Below, one piece after another: positions 46,634 to 58,187 of a stretch of 64,000 nt of DNA (position 1 is its first letter; each line of letters opens with the position of its first letter). The stretch is from the NCBI GenBank assembly GCA_029959085.1, contig JARWIR010000021.1, forward strand, positions 19,555,620 to 19,619,619. The letters run 5' to 3'. The notes below the pieces were generated by a model. That model was given only the letters and a program-made list of their open reading frames with translations, was not told the DNA's origin and did no database searches. The translations under genes were made by a program, and so were the position numbers. This stretch comes from Nemophila menziesii (lineage: Eukaryota > Streptophyta > Magnoliopsida > Boraginales > Hydrophyllaceae).

Positions 46634-49600
46634 CTTTGTCGTCCCGACAAAGCAAAACTAAATAAAACAAGGGGAATGAAGTAGATGCAAGAGAAAATAG
46701 AAGCTAGCAAATAAACCCTAAAGCAATGCTAAAGATAAATCTCATATAGCAAACATTAAGAACTAACATATACATACACTAATCATGCAACATCAAACAT
46801 AAATAATCTCAATCATAAAATTAAAGTCGCAATGCTTGAAGGTTACACTTGTACTCATCTCTGTATGATGGCTATAGGGTGGTCATTAATCCTAACTCGC
46901 TTTGAACGCTCCACCTAGCGTATTCCCTATCAACAGAATCATAAATTCACTATGCACTTAGGAATCACGAGGTCTTTATGGTTTTAATAATGGCTTAAGG
47001 ACGGTGTGGATGTATATTTGGTAAATTTGAAGTGAGCTTTTGGCTCTCTCCTCACTTACCATCAACAATGTCCTCGAGCTTGAGTTTACGCTCAAAAGAT
47101 GTTCTCACTCACCCATTTGACGCGCTAATGTTGCGTCCCCAGTGTCAACCCAAATGAGACTAAGATGAATTCCAAAAATATTCCACTTTGCCGGTTTATT
47201 TTATTCATATGTATTTTTCTTTTTCTTTTCTTTTCTCTTTTTCTCATTTTTTTTGTACAGAAGCAAACCGGGTTCCCGGTTTTGATGAATCCGGGTTCCC
47301 GTTTCCTACTGTATGAATTTTCAATTTTTTCATTTTTTTTTTTTTTTTTTTTCCGGCAAAGGGTTACAATTATAAATCATCTGCAATTGTGCTACAATAC
47401 AAAGCACATCAATCCCTACCCAATAAATTCCCCATACGTGGTCCCACCACCCCAAACTCAAGCTCGAGACATGTCTCAGGATTGTGATTCAAGTGCGGGC
47501 CATATGGTCATGCCTAATAATCTAAGGGATAATGGCTTATATCGTGGCTACAAAGAAAAGGCTAAAGGCTCAAAGTGGGCTAAGACGGATAATCATTAAT
47601 ACAAGGGATAGAAAGCTAAAAAGGCACAAATGGCTAACAAAGATGTTCTCACTCACCCATTTGACGCGCTAATGTTGCGTCCCCAGTGTCAACCCAAATG
47701 AGACTAAGATGAATTCCAAAAATATTCCACTTTGCCGGTTTATTTTATTCATATGTATTTTTCTTTTTCTTTTCTTTTCTCTTTTTCTCATTTTTTTTTG
47801 TACAGAAGCAAACCGGGTTCCCGGTTTTGATGAATTCGGGTTCCCGTTTCCTACTGTATGAATTTTCAATTTTTTCATTTTTTTTTTTTTTTTTTTTTTC
47901 CGGCAAAGGGTTACAATTATAAATCATCTGCAATTGTGCTACAATACAAAGCACATCAATCCCTACCCAATAAATTCCCCATACGTGGTCCCACCACCCC
48001 AAACTCAAGCTCGAGACATGTCTCAGGATTGTGATTCAAGTGCGGGCCATATGGTCATGCCTAATAATCTAAGGGATAATGGCTTATATCGTGGCTACAA
48101 AGAAAAGGCTAAAGGCTCAAAGTGGGCTAAGACGGATAATCATTAATACAAGGGATAGAAAGCTAAAAAGGCACAAATGGCTAACAAAGAACTGCCCCTA
48201 TCATTTTCCTAAGTACATAGCTTGTCTTTAGTTCATATCTAGGTGGGTTCTCTACTAATTAGGATTTCACGTTCTACACACCAAACATATTCCTTGAGTA
48301 CAAGCTTACTTCATTTGCATTGTTCATTAATTTTTCCTATCAATTACCTATGTTCGCATGCAATTGTAAGTGCGTTTTATATCAATCCCTAAAGTCCACT
48401 ATTTACTATCATTGATTCATCAAAAGTATGCTTAAAGGGACATTTAAAATCTTCTACAGTCAAACGCAACTCCGAAAATTATTTTATTGAAAGCAAATAA
48501 AACAAATAAACACATAAAAACTGGGATGAGGCAACGAACCCCACCCCAAACTCAAAAATGAGTCGTGTCCCCACGACTCGAAAAGACTCAATAAAGAAAT
48601 TAAACTAATATACACTAAATGAGAAAGGATAGGAAAGCATATCTGTATCGGCACTAGGCCGATTACGTGTAGTCTTATGTTGATGTTTTGAATACTTCTT
48701 TATCAAGCTTAAAAGATCATGTTTGTTGCGTTCATCTTGAATAAAGTGTTCTTCATTACTTCGAACTCTCATGGCATATTTTCCAAGTCTTCATCTTTTC
48801 CTAACCCTCTAAATCATCATCTCTTCTACGAAAATCTTTCCTCAACATCCAACTTTTTATCTTCATCATGTTCTTCGTACCTTTTCCAACCTTCATGGTC
48901 ATCTTTGATGACCCCGAACTCAATTTTTCACCTACTTAAAGATTACTTGCAAAATATATAATATTAATATGCTCAAACAATTCACAATTCCTCCGCTAAA
49001 TAACTAAAATAAATCTTAATTCCCAACTGGTAATAGAAATAAAAGAATAGTTCTAGCTATTTTACCGGATTGGCCATGGAATTTATGATGATTTGATACC
49101 TTGCACTTGCAATCTCCAACCTTCAAATTACCAAAGCTTTTGATGAAATTTGTGTCTCTTGATATTGTTGAAAGTGGCACAGTAGTGGAATTTGTGATTT
49201 AGTTGAGATGGGTATTTAATATCTATGGTGTTGGAAAGGTTTAAAGGATATAATTTAAGCTTTGGTGAAGAAATTTTTGGGTTAAAACTTGAATTTCTTG
49301 GTGTTTTTGGAAAGATTTGTGATTGATTATGTGTTGGGATGATGTTTATAGGTAAGGATTGGTGATATATTGGTGTTTTGATGATGGAATTTAAGTGTTT
49401 TTGGAGCTTTGGTTCGTCATCAATGGTGCTAAGTGGAGACGCAACCACGAGACGCAACTAATGCCGGGCCTCAAAACGCTGGGTCAGAAACTTTTAGCTG
49501 TTCATACAAAATTTTCGACTTCACCATTGGATAGAGCTCGAAAAGTTATGCGGTTTAGGCTCAAGAAAAAGTTAATTCCGACCTCCGAGCGTCAAGTTAT

Positions 49601-49899
49601 GATCTTCCGAAGTTTTGATACCTGGGGTACAGCACCGAAAACGGGTACCCGCATTCTACAAACCGGGTACCCGGTTTCTACTGTATTGAAACCCAAAATT
49701 TTCATACTTTTTCGTTCTAGGTACCCCAAACTCGTGACCTTTACTCCTGTAATCATCAAAAACACCAACCTTTCTCATTTCTTAAAGAAAAACACTAAAT
49801 AAATAACCATTACTCTAATTCACACTAAGAATTTAAAAGACATGAAAGCAATTTAAAACATGGGTTGTCTCCCAAGAAGCACTTTTGTTTATTACGTCT
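46634..49899 (-). other. 3' non-coding internal region of element A
   Basis: About 3.3 kb with no credible gene. It aligns with the region downstream of gag-protease in element B (54,954-57,970) and with element E (18,575-20,270, reversed). It contains one large tandem duplication (47,097-48,190), long T-runs and three paired CCGGGTWCCCGG palindromes (near 47,265, 47,810 and 49,638). Confidence 0.75.
47097..48190 (-). repeat. Tandem duplication of ~545 bp inside element A
   Basis: The block beginning AGATGTTCTCACTCACCC at 47,097 recurs at 47,641, and the two copies are nearly identical. I see a T/C change in the GAATCCGGG / GAATTCGGG phrase and a difference in T-run length. Element B has only one copy (55,418-55,970). 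Two identical 70-codon frames inside the copies are by-products. Confidence 0.95.
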
Positions 49900-51090
49900 T
49901 TAAGTTCGACGCGTTACCTTCCATGAAGATGGTATTGAGGCCCTTGCGGTGTTCCTCCGCTTAAACTCGCCTCTTCCTTGATGTAAAAGCTTAAGAAACT
50001 TCCCCCTTAAAATTTTATTTAATCGATCTCTGAAAGGGGGAGGGTAGTATCTCCGTTTCGCCTTTTTACTTTCATGACGAAACGTATTCTTCACCACACG
50101 ATAGTAGATAACCGTCCTCAACGGTATAAGCTCATTTTCATTCTCTTTAATCTCTCGTTCCTCTTTAAAGTGTGGTGGGTAGGTGCTTCTCCTTGCCGCT
50201 TTGCTCTCGCGGTGTAGCACCTTTCTTGTGTAGCACCTATTGATCAATTTTAGTAATAGAGGTGATTCTGATTTTTCATCTTTAATAATGATTTGTGGTA
50301 GAGATGGTGATTGGTGAACTTCTTGTGGCGGATATTCAATTTCTATTTTATCTTTAACTTTCAATTCTTCAATTGATTCTCCAACCATTTCACATTCGTC
50401 TTCACTTTCAACCCAATCTTCCACTATTACCTCATAATATTCTTTCTGTGAAATCTCTCTAATCTCGATCACCTCTTCCTCCCTTTTTCGTTCTATACCT
50501 TGATCATGTGCACACACCATAGGAATAGCAATCTCTGTGTTAACTTCTAGGATTTGCGTTGCTACTCCTTCTTCCACTATGCTAACAAGATTCTCACCTT
50601 CTTTCAACACCTCCTCCTCAACAACTTCTTCCAATTGATCTGTTCCATCCCTCGAGGGAGTGGGACCTTCATAAGACTTACTACCACTTTCAGCTAAGTT
50701 AAGAGAGTTGTTTCGGGCATCCCATTCATCTAGGCTCTGTTGTATGAGTGCATGGGTGGCTTTGAATTCCTCGTCTCTTTTCTTACGTTCTGGCTCTCCT
50801 GCCTTGAATTCCTCGAGTAGGCGATTGGCTTTCTCTAGTAGTATATCATGCTGATTTTGATGAGGTGGATACTGTTGAATGGTTTCAACCCAATGGTGGT
50901 TCCATACTTGTTCTTGTTGATAGTGATATGGCGTTTGTTGTTGATTATTCCCGATCCATTGATTGTTCCATCCTTGCTCTTGCGGGTATTGATATGGTTG
51001 TTGGTAAGAATTTATACCCCATTGTTGTTGTCCCGAAGAGTCTTCCCAATAGTCATATGGATCGGGATCTGGGTAATGTCCTCTATACAT
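49900..51090 (-). CDS. Element A ORF, 396 aa, function unknown
   Basis: A clean ATG-to-stop frame begins about 145 bp inside the primer site, in the slot that holds gag in element B. The N-terminus (residues 1-78) is rich in Tyr, Gln, Trp and Pro with an imperfect repeat ('YPQEQGWNNQW' and 'YQQEQVWNHHW'). A charged helical, coiled-coil-like stretch follows ('ILLEKANRLLEEFKAGEPER'), then a long Glu-rich region. The basic C-terminal third has another internal repeat ('HRESKAARRSTYPPHF' and 'RHESKKAKRRYYPPPF', about 45 residues apart). I see no zinc knuckle, protease or polymerase motif. It could be a highly diverged gag C-terminal region or an accessory protein; I cannot assign it. Confidence 0.7.
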   Translation of the reverse strand: MYRGHYPDPDPYDYWEDSSGQQQWGINSYQQPYQYPQEQGWNNQWIGNNQQQTPYHYQQEQVWNHHWVETIQQYPPHQNQHDILLEKANRLLEEFKAGEPERKKRDEEFKATHALIQQSLDEWDARNNSLNLAESGSKSYEGPTPSRDGTDQLEEVVEEEVLKEGENLVSIVEEGVATQILEVNTEIAIPMVCAHDQGIERKREEEVIEIREISQKEYYEVIVEDWVESEDECEMVGESIEELKVKDKIEIEYPPQEVHQSPSLPQIIIKDEKSESPLLLKLINRCYTRKVLHRESKAARRSTYPPHFKEEREIKENENELIPLRTVIYYRVVKNTFRHESKKAKRRYYPPPFRDRLNKILRGKFLKLLHQGRGEFKRRNTARASIPSSWKVTRRT

Positions 51091-51235
51091 CTTTAATTAA
51101 ATTTTATGATCATTACCTGAATAAAGCACCTGTAAAAACAAAACAAAACAAACACAAGCGTAAAACTGAAAATAAAAAATAAATAAAATAAATGCAACTA
51201 TCACTAAAGGATAAACACCGTGGTCACACGCTACC

Positions 51236-51254
51236 GTCCCCGGCAGCGGCGCCA
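51236..51254 (-). other. tRNA-Asp type primer-binding site of element A
   Basis: The minus strand reads TGGCGCCGCTGCCGGGGAC, near-identical to the tRNA-Asp complement used by Athila-type elements. It lies six bases inside the 5' LTR. Confidence 0.85.
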
Positions 51255-51260
51255 AAAACT

Positions 51261-52822
51261 TGGTGGTCCTTTGTGTGTTCTAAAAATAAATACAAATGCT
51301 AATCGAACCACAACCGCAAGTGTACGGTTGTCCCAAGTAATATAGATGATAATACAGATTCGTTCCAAGGACGGGATGGTTGACTACAATGCTTATCTAT
51401 TAATGATTGATGCACTTATGAAAGCAAGTAAATAAAAGATTTTTGTTTGGTTTTTGTGATTAAAGCTAATGAATAAAAGATAAATAATTAAATGCAAGTA
51501 AAACTAAAACGCAAGGAAAATAAGTGAAAACGCAATATGAGATGTAGTACTTGAGAACGCAAGGATCCTCCTAATCCTATTTCCTAACTTATGTTGTTTA
51601 AGGGCTAAATTAGTCAATTACAATGGTCGGGATTCTAAATTCCTTATACCCCCGTCAGGGTGGACTATAAGGCGATCCTAAAGTGTCACTAGTCCCGTCA
51701 GGGTAAATATGATCCACCTTTAGATGTTTGAGTTTTATTACCTCATTGGCCCTAGAATTAGCTAAGTTCGTCAGAATCAATAGCTTCTATCCTAGATTCG
51801 GATAAATGATTCTGTATTTAAACCCTCCGTCAGGATGATCCAATTGCCACTAATTGGAATAGCCTAAATACTAACACCTGTTCTTAGTTAGCTACTCTAA
51901 AAACAGTAAAATAATCTCAATTTATTGAAAAGAGTAAAAGCCCTAATTTAATTTAATTCAATAAAAACCCAAATTCAACATTCGTTAATTAATAAGATTG
52001 GGGTTCACCCATTGTTTGTTCTCAAGCACTATGAATTGTTTAGCTCATATTAAAAAGAAATACTAAATTAAAAATAAAGGAATTCATATTTGATTACAAA
52101 ATTAAAATTGAAAGAACCTAATCTCCGGAATTGGAATGACTACGAACGGAGCTATAGACCCACTCCAGCTCTTGTAGCTTCTTCTTCTTCCTTCTGTTGC
52201 TTCTCTCTGGTGTTTTAATCTTGTGGAATGTGAATTGTGTGAAAAATAGAAGTCCAGACCTCCTTTTATAAGTAAAAATTCGGATTAGGGCTTGGACCAG
52301 AAAATAAAAGCCTAATTAAATGTCCAAGCCCACTTTCTAAGCCCAAAATCCCGTAACTGATGATAGGCCTTCACTAAAACAGCTTTTCCCGATGCGTTAC
52401 AACTCCGATTGACCTCATTCCAGTTGCTAAAGTTCCGTAACTCGATAAGGAATGATTTCTCTTCAAAGGTCAGCGGCTAAATCATCGCTTAAGCACCTCG
52501 AAATCAGCAATCTATGGCCTGGAAAGTGGATTTTCAGCTCTAAAAATAAAATCTTCGGGATTTGTCTTCAAGTCTTGACTCTAATTCACGATCTTTGACC
52601 TTCTCCTCGGATTCTTCTCCTAGCTAACATCTAAAACCTGTAAACTTTACACTAAAAATACCAATATTACGCGCAAAAGTTTAATAAATTAAAAATGCTA
52701 GAAATAAAAAGGTAATTCCGGATTATTGAATATTTAGTACAAAAGTCTATCATATTAATCAAATAAACACCAAAAATGATGTCTCCTAAGGGTCTAAAAT
52801 AAGAACAATTAGGGAGACATCA
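51261..52822 (-). repeat. 5' LTR of element A (1,562 bp)
   Basis: Plus-strand ends are TGGTGGTCC and GAGACATCA, followed by the target duplication GGTTC. A TATA-like TATAAAAG (minus strand) lies near 52,263-52,270. Confidence 0.92.
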
Positions 52823-53021
52823 GGTTCATACCCATATGCTAATCTCAAGCTAAATAAATTAGTTCATAAGAAAGAAAGAAGAATACATAATTACATACGG
52901 GAAGGGTTGGAATGGAATGAAAAACTTCCTAGATCCTTCTTTTCTTATCTTATCTTGATCTAGGCTTCCTCTTGGTATTTAGATGATTAGGGACAGACCA
53001 AGGATGATTTCTCTAACGTAA

Positions 53022-53024
<3 letters not shown>

Positions 53025-53053
<29 letters not shown>
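53025..53053. repeat. (TA)n microsatellite
   Basis: About 14 TA units, inside the middle piece of the LTR of element C. Confidence 0.95.
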
Positions 53054-53056
<3 letters not shown>

Positions 53057-53374
53057 GTTGGTCTAAATATTGAGTAATCCCAAAGTTAAGGAGTCATGAT
53101 CTTACCAAAATTCGTATTCCTAACTTTTAGGACAAGATAAACCTTTGCATATATTGATTTGGTCATATCTCCTTCGTTACTTATCAGAATTTAATGTTCT
53201 TTATATGGAGATGACCGTGTTCGAAAGATCTATCTGCTCATATAATAATCTTCTCTTAATTCCAAACCGAATTTCTGTATCAAATTAATTAGTGGACGTA
53301 TGTGCAGTTTTGACAGCTTCTTTACTTTCCAAATATATCCAAACTCTTCCTTTTTTACTTCTACTAAGGGATTT

Positions 53375-54936
53375 TGGTGGTTCTTTATGTGTTCTAAAAA
53401 TAAATGCAAATGCTAATCGAACCACAACCGCAAGTGTACGGTTGTCCCAAGTAGTATGTATGATAATACAGATTCGTTCCAAGGACGGATGGTTGATCAC
53501 AATGTTTAGAAAGTAGTGATTGATGCACTTATGAAAATAAAAGATTATAAAATATTTGTTTGGTTTTGTTGATTAAAGCTAATGAATGAAAGACAAATAT
53601 TAAAATGCAAGTAGAAGCTAAGACGCAAGTAAAACAAGTGAAAACGCAATATGAGATGTAGTACTTGAGAACGCAAGGATCCTCCTAATCTTATTTCCTA
53701 ACTTATGTTGTTTAAGGGCTAAATCGGTCAATTACAATGGTCGGGATTCTAAATTCCTTATACCCCCGTCAGGGTGGACTATAAGGCGATCCTAAAGTGT
53801 CACTAGTCCCGTCAGGGTAAATATGATCCACCGTTGGATGATTAAGTGTTTTACCTCATTGGCCCTAGAATTAGCTAAGTTCGTCAGAATCAATAGCTTT
53901 TATCCTAGATTGAATAATTAATTCTATACCTAAACCCTCCGTCAGGATGATCCACACGCCACTTATGTGGAATAGCTTAGATACTAATACCTAATCTTAG
54001 TTCGCGACTCTAAAATCAGTAAATAATCACAAATTATTGAAAAGAGTAATAAACCCAATCTAATTTAATTTAGCATAAACCCAAATTCAACATTCGTTAT
54101 TTCATAAAATTAAGATTCACCCATTGTTTGTTCTCAAGCACTATTAAAAGCTTAGCTCATATTAAAATTAAAAACTAAATTAAAAGAAATGGAATTCATA
54201 TTGTTTACAAAATTAAAATACGAAAAGAACCTAATTTCCGGAATTGGAATGACTACGAACGGAGCTATAGACCCACTCCAGCTCTTGTAGCTTCTTCTTT
54301 CTTCCTTCTGTTGCTTCTCTCTGGTGTTTAATCTTGTGGAATGTGAATTGTGTGAAAAATAGAAGTCCAGACCTCCTTTTATAAGCATAAATTCGTTCTA
54401 GGGTTTGGACCAGAAAATAGAATATTAATTAAATGTCCAAGCTCACTTTCTAAGCCCAAAATCCCGTAACTGCTGATACACCTTCACTAAAACGGCTTTT
54501 CCCGATGCGTTATGACTCCGATTGACCTCATTCCAGTTGCTAAATTTCCGTAACTCGATAAGGAATGTTTTCTCTTCAAAGGTCAGCGGATAAATTATCG
54601 CTTAAGCACCTCGAAATCAGCACTCTATGGCCTGGAAAATGGATTTTCAGCTCTAAAAATAATATCTTCGGGATTTATTCTTCAAGTCTTGACTCTAATT
54701 CACGATCTTTGACTTTCTCCTTGGATTCCTCTCCTAGCTAACATCTAAAACCTGTAAACTTTACACTAAAAATACCAATATTATGCGCAAAAGTTTAATA
54801 AATTAAAAATGCTAGAAATAAAAAGGGAATTCCGGATTATTGCAATTTAAGTCCAAAAGTCTATCAAATTAATTAAATAAACACCAAAAATGATGTCTCC
54901 TAAGGGTCGAAAATAAGAACAATTAGGGAGACATCA
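53375..54936 (-). repeat. 3' LTR of element B
   Basis: 1,562 bp; plus-strand ends TGGTGGTTC and GAGACATCA. A TATA-like box (minus strand) lies near 54,375-54,384. Confidence 0.93.
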
Positions 54937-54953
54937 AGACCCCCAACTCAAAC
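54937..54953 (-). other. Polypurine tract of element B
   Basis: On the minus strand GTTTGAGTTGGGGGTCT abuts the LTR start, identical to element A. Confidence 0.8.
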
Positions 54954-57900
54954 CTTTGTCGTCCCGACAAAGTAAAACAAAACAAAGGGGTAGAAGTAAG
55001 CGTATAAACAAGTAGAAGCTAGCAAATAAACCCTAAAGCAATTCTCAAAATAAATCTCATATAGCAAACTCTAGAAACTAATATACACATACACTAATCA
55101 TGCAACATCAAACATAAATAATCTCAATCATAAAATTAAAGTCGCAATGCTTGAAGGTTACACTTGTACTCATCTCTGTATGATGGCTATAGGGTGGTCA
55201 TTAATCCTAACTCGCTTTGAACGCTCCACCTAGTGTATTCCCTATCAACAGAATTATAAATTCACTATGCACTTATGAATCACGAGGTCTTTACGGTTAT
55301 AATAATATTGGCTTAAGGACGGGTGTGGATGTATATTTGGTAAATTTGAAGTGAGCTTTTGGCTCTCTCCTCACTTACCATCAACAGTGTCCTCGAGCTT
55401 GAGTTAACGCTCAAAAAGATGTTCTCACTCACCCATATACGCAACAATTTAGCGTCCCATGTCTACCCACTATTAACAAGATGATTTTCAGAAAATTCCA
55501 CTTTGCCGGATGTTTTATTCATATGTATTTTTCTTTTTTTCTTTTCTTTTCTCTTTTTCTTCTTTTTTTTGTACAGAAGCAAACCGGGTTCCCGGTTTTG
55601 ACGAATCCGGGTTCCCGGTTCCTACTGTATGGATTTTCATTTTTTCTTTCTTTTTCACTTTTTTTTTTCATTCCCGGCAAAGGGTTACAAGTATATATCA
55701 TCTGTAATTGTGCTACAATACAAAACACATCAATCCCAACCCATTAAATTTCCCATAAGTGGTCCCACCACCCCAAACTCAAGCTCGAGACATGTCTCAG
55801 GATTGTGATTCAAGTGCGGGTCATATGGTCATGCCTAATAATCTAAGGGATAATGGCTTATATCGTGGCTACAAAAAAAAGGCTAAAGGCTCAAAGTGGG
55901 CTAAGACGGATAATCATTAATACAAGGGATAGAAAGCTAAAAAGGCATAAATGGCTAACAAAGAACTGCCCCTATCATTTTCCTAAGTACATAGCTTGTC
56001 TTTAGTTCATATCTAGGTGGGTTCTCTACTAATTAGGATTTCACGTTCTACACACCAACATATTCCTTGAGTACAAGCTTACTTCATTTGCATTGTTCAT
56101 TAATTTTTCCTATAAATTACCTATGTTCGCATGCAATTGTAAATGCGTTTTATATCAATCCCTAAAGTCCACTATTTACTATCATAGATATATCAAAAGT
56201 ATGCTTAAAGGGACATTTAGAAATTTCTACAGTCAAACGCAACTCCGAAAATTATATTATTGAAAGCAAATAAAACAAATAACACATAAAAACTGGGATG
56301 AGGCAACGAACCCCACCCCAAACTCAAAAATGAGTCGTGTCCCCACGACTCGAAAAGACTCAAAGCAATAAAATAATATACACTAAATGAGAATGATTAG
56401 AAAACGTATCTGAACCAGCGCGAGGCTGGTTGTCGGTGTTGCGTCCCTGAACTTTATCTCGCGTCTAGACATTGTAAGTTGTGCTTTGAACACATAAAGT
56501 TCAACTTGTTTGTAACGTTTCCCAAAATATCAATCATCGCATCCCGATTCTCTTCCAACACCTTGATTTTCGATTCCAACTCATCATCGGATCATTTTCT
56601 TCCTCACTTTCAGGTTCTTCAATCACTTTCAATCTCATCAATTAATCTTCTCTTTTGACCTGTGATTTCTTTTCTGTTAGAATCAAGCTTAACTTCGTCA
56701 ATTTTTCGTTTAGGACGCGAATCAGGAATCTCAATAGCTTGATCTTGTGAACCACCAATGGTGGTCTTTCTTCTAGGAGCAGTTCTTCAGAAATCACCGG
56801 TTCTGTTAGTCATCTCTTTTCACCCCAAACTCAAAACTTCAAATAATGAAAAACTTAGGGAAAAGTTTAGAATTTTGATGTTTTGAGGTTTAAGAATTGA
56901 AGAACTAGGTGAAATATGAGATGGGTCTTGGATAATTTGTATGGGAGAAGAAAGAATTGGGTTTAATTTAAGGAATTGGGTGAAGAAGAATCTTGGGAAA
57001 AACTAAGGATTTGATGTTATTTTGGAGAGGAGGTGAGTTGATCTTATGTTTTTGTGGTGAAAGAGGGTAGGATTTGATGATATATAGTGTTTTGGTAGAT
57101 GAATTTCGGAGGTGGGGAGGCTATTGGTGCGTTTTAGGTAAATACTTGCAAAAGAGGCTAAGAAAACTAGGTTAAAACACCCAAAACCGCCTCTCACAGC
57201 TTTCAAACCGGGTTCCCGGTTTTGGCAAACCGGGTTCCCGGTTCCGCGTCGCTGTGACGGCGCGGAAAAACAATTGTGGATTTTTTTTTTTTTTTTTTTT
57301 TTTTTTCAAAACGCACCAAAACGCTGGACCCCAAGACGCGGGGTCAGGGATTTTACTTTCCGAAACCGGGTACCCGGTTCTGTGGAATGCGGGTTCCCGG
57401 ATTTTCTCGATGGCGCGAGTCAAAACGCAGCACCTCAAAACGCCGGGTCAGAACTTTTGGAAGATTACAGCTCCGAAACCGGGTACCCGGTTCTGCCAAA
57501 TGCGGGTACCCGGATTTGTGTCGATGGCGCGAATCAAAACGCACAAAAACGCAAGCCACCAAAACGCTGGGTCAGAGTTTTTCAGAAATCACAGCACCAA
57601 AACCGGGTACCCGGTTTCGCCAATGCGGGTTCCCGGTTCCGACGCTGTGACATTACCCCAAAACGCCAAGTGTTGCGTTAAAATGGTTGGTACCAGCTCC
57701 AAAACCGGGTTCCCGGTTTGTGCGAAACCGGGTTCCCGGTTTCTCCTGGACATCCAACCTCTTTTTCTCCTTTTTTTCGCCAAATCGACCCCAAACTCAA
57801 GTCCTTTTTACCCCTGAAATCATTAAAAACAACTACCCTTCCTCATTTCTTAATAAAAACAATAAAATTACTAAAATCAAACTAATCTAAATTGCAAAAA

Positions 57901-57971
57901 TGTAAAAACTCAGCTAATATACAAGTAATTGGCTTTTGTTTAACGTCGTTAAGCTCGACGGGTTACCTCAT
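54954..57971 (-). other. 3' non-coding internal region of element B
   Basis: About 3 kb with no credible gene, homologous to the same region of element A except for the palindrome array at 57,205-57,743 and the absence of the 545-bp duplication. A further palindrome pair lies at 55,581-55,623. Confidence 0.75.
57205..57743. repeat. Array of five paired CCGGGTWCCCGG palindromes
   Basis: Pairs lie at 57,205/57,227, 57,363/57,389, 57,476/57,502, 57,600/57,625 and 57,702/57,725. The best copies read AAACCGGGTACCCGGTTT or the GGTTCC variant. Most pairs are preceded by an AAACGCNGGGTCAGA-type phrase, giving a degenerate repeat unit of roughly 100-155 bp. Several overlapping frames in this stretch are artefacts of the repeats. 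Confidence 0.9.
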
Positions 57972-57974
57972 TTA

Positions 57975-58187
57975 TTAGTCATTGACATATCCTCCCCAGC
58001 AGTGAGTGAGGTTGTCAATATTTGCAACTCGAAATTTGCATCCTTTAGCTTTTATGCCCACTAGTTTGTCTGAGATAACCTTCGCGACCATGAATTGTCC
58101 TATCCAAGAACTTTTGGATTCACGTACCTTTGGATGGGGGTTCAGTTTCTTCATAGCTACTTCTTCACCTACCTTGAACCCCTTTTT
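57975..58187 (-). pseudogene. Integrase-tail-like frame downstream of gag-protease in element B
   Basis: In the -1 frame relative to gag-protease, about 70 codons run to two adjacent TAA stops (57,972-57,977). The peptide contains 'FKVGEEVAMKKLNPHPK' and 'WIGQFMVAKVISDKLVGI'. Its pattern of FKVGxxV then WxGxFxVxxV is like the C-terminal tail that follows the integrase core in Athila/Ty3 pol proteins. It overlaps the end of gag-protease at an A-run (58,183-58,187). I infer that the pol middle was deleted, leaving this tail joined to gag-protease with a one-base shift. Confidence 0.5.

Larger units (their letters stand above)
45027..52827 (-). mobile_element. Element A: complete Athila-like LTR element with an unknown ORF
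   Basis: It occupies 45,032-52,822 with target duplication GGTTC at 45,027-45,031 and 52,823-52,827. It has LTRs at both ends, a tRNA-Asp type primer site, a polypurine tract and a single long frame (49,900-51,090) where gag should be. No gag zinc knuckle, protease, RT, RNase H or integrase can be read, so it must be non-autonomous. The two LTRs differ much more than those of element B. Confidence 0.92.

Noticed and set aside
47165..48146. Two frames with identical 70-codon ends
   Set aside because: Produced by the 545-bp tandem duplication in non-coding sequence of element A; the shared peptide has no match to the equivalent region as a conserved frame in element B beyond nucleotide similarity.
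57254..57817. Long overlapping frames in all three plus-strand frames and on the minus strand (up to 187 codons)
   Set aside because: They run through the palindromic repeat array, where repeats of suitable length keep frames open; peptides are only translations of CCGGGTWCCCGG.
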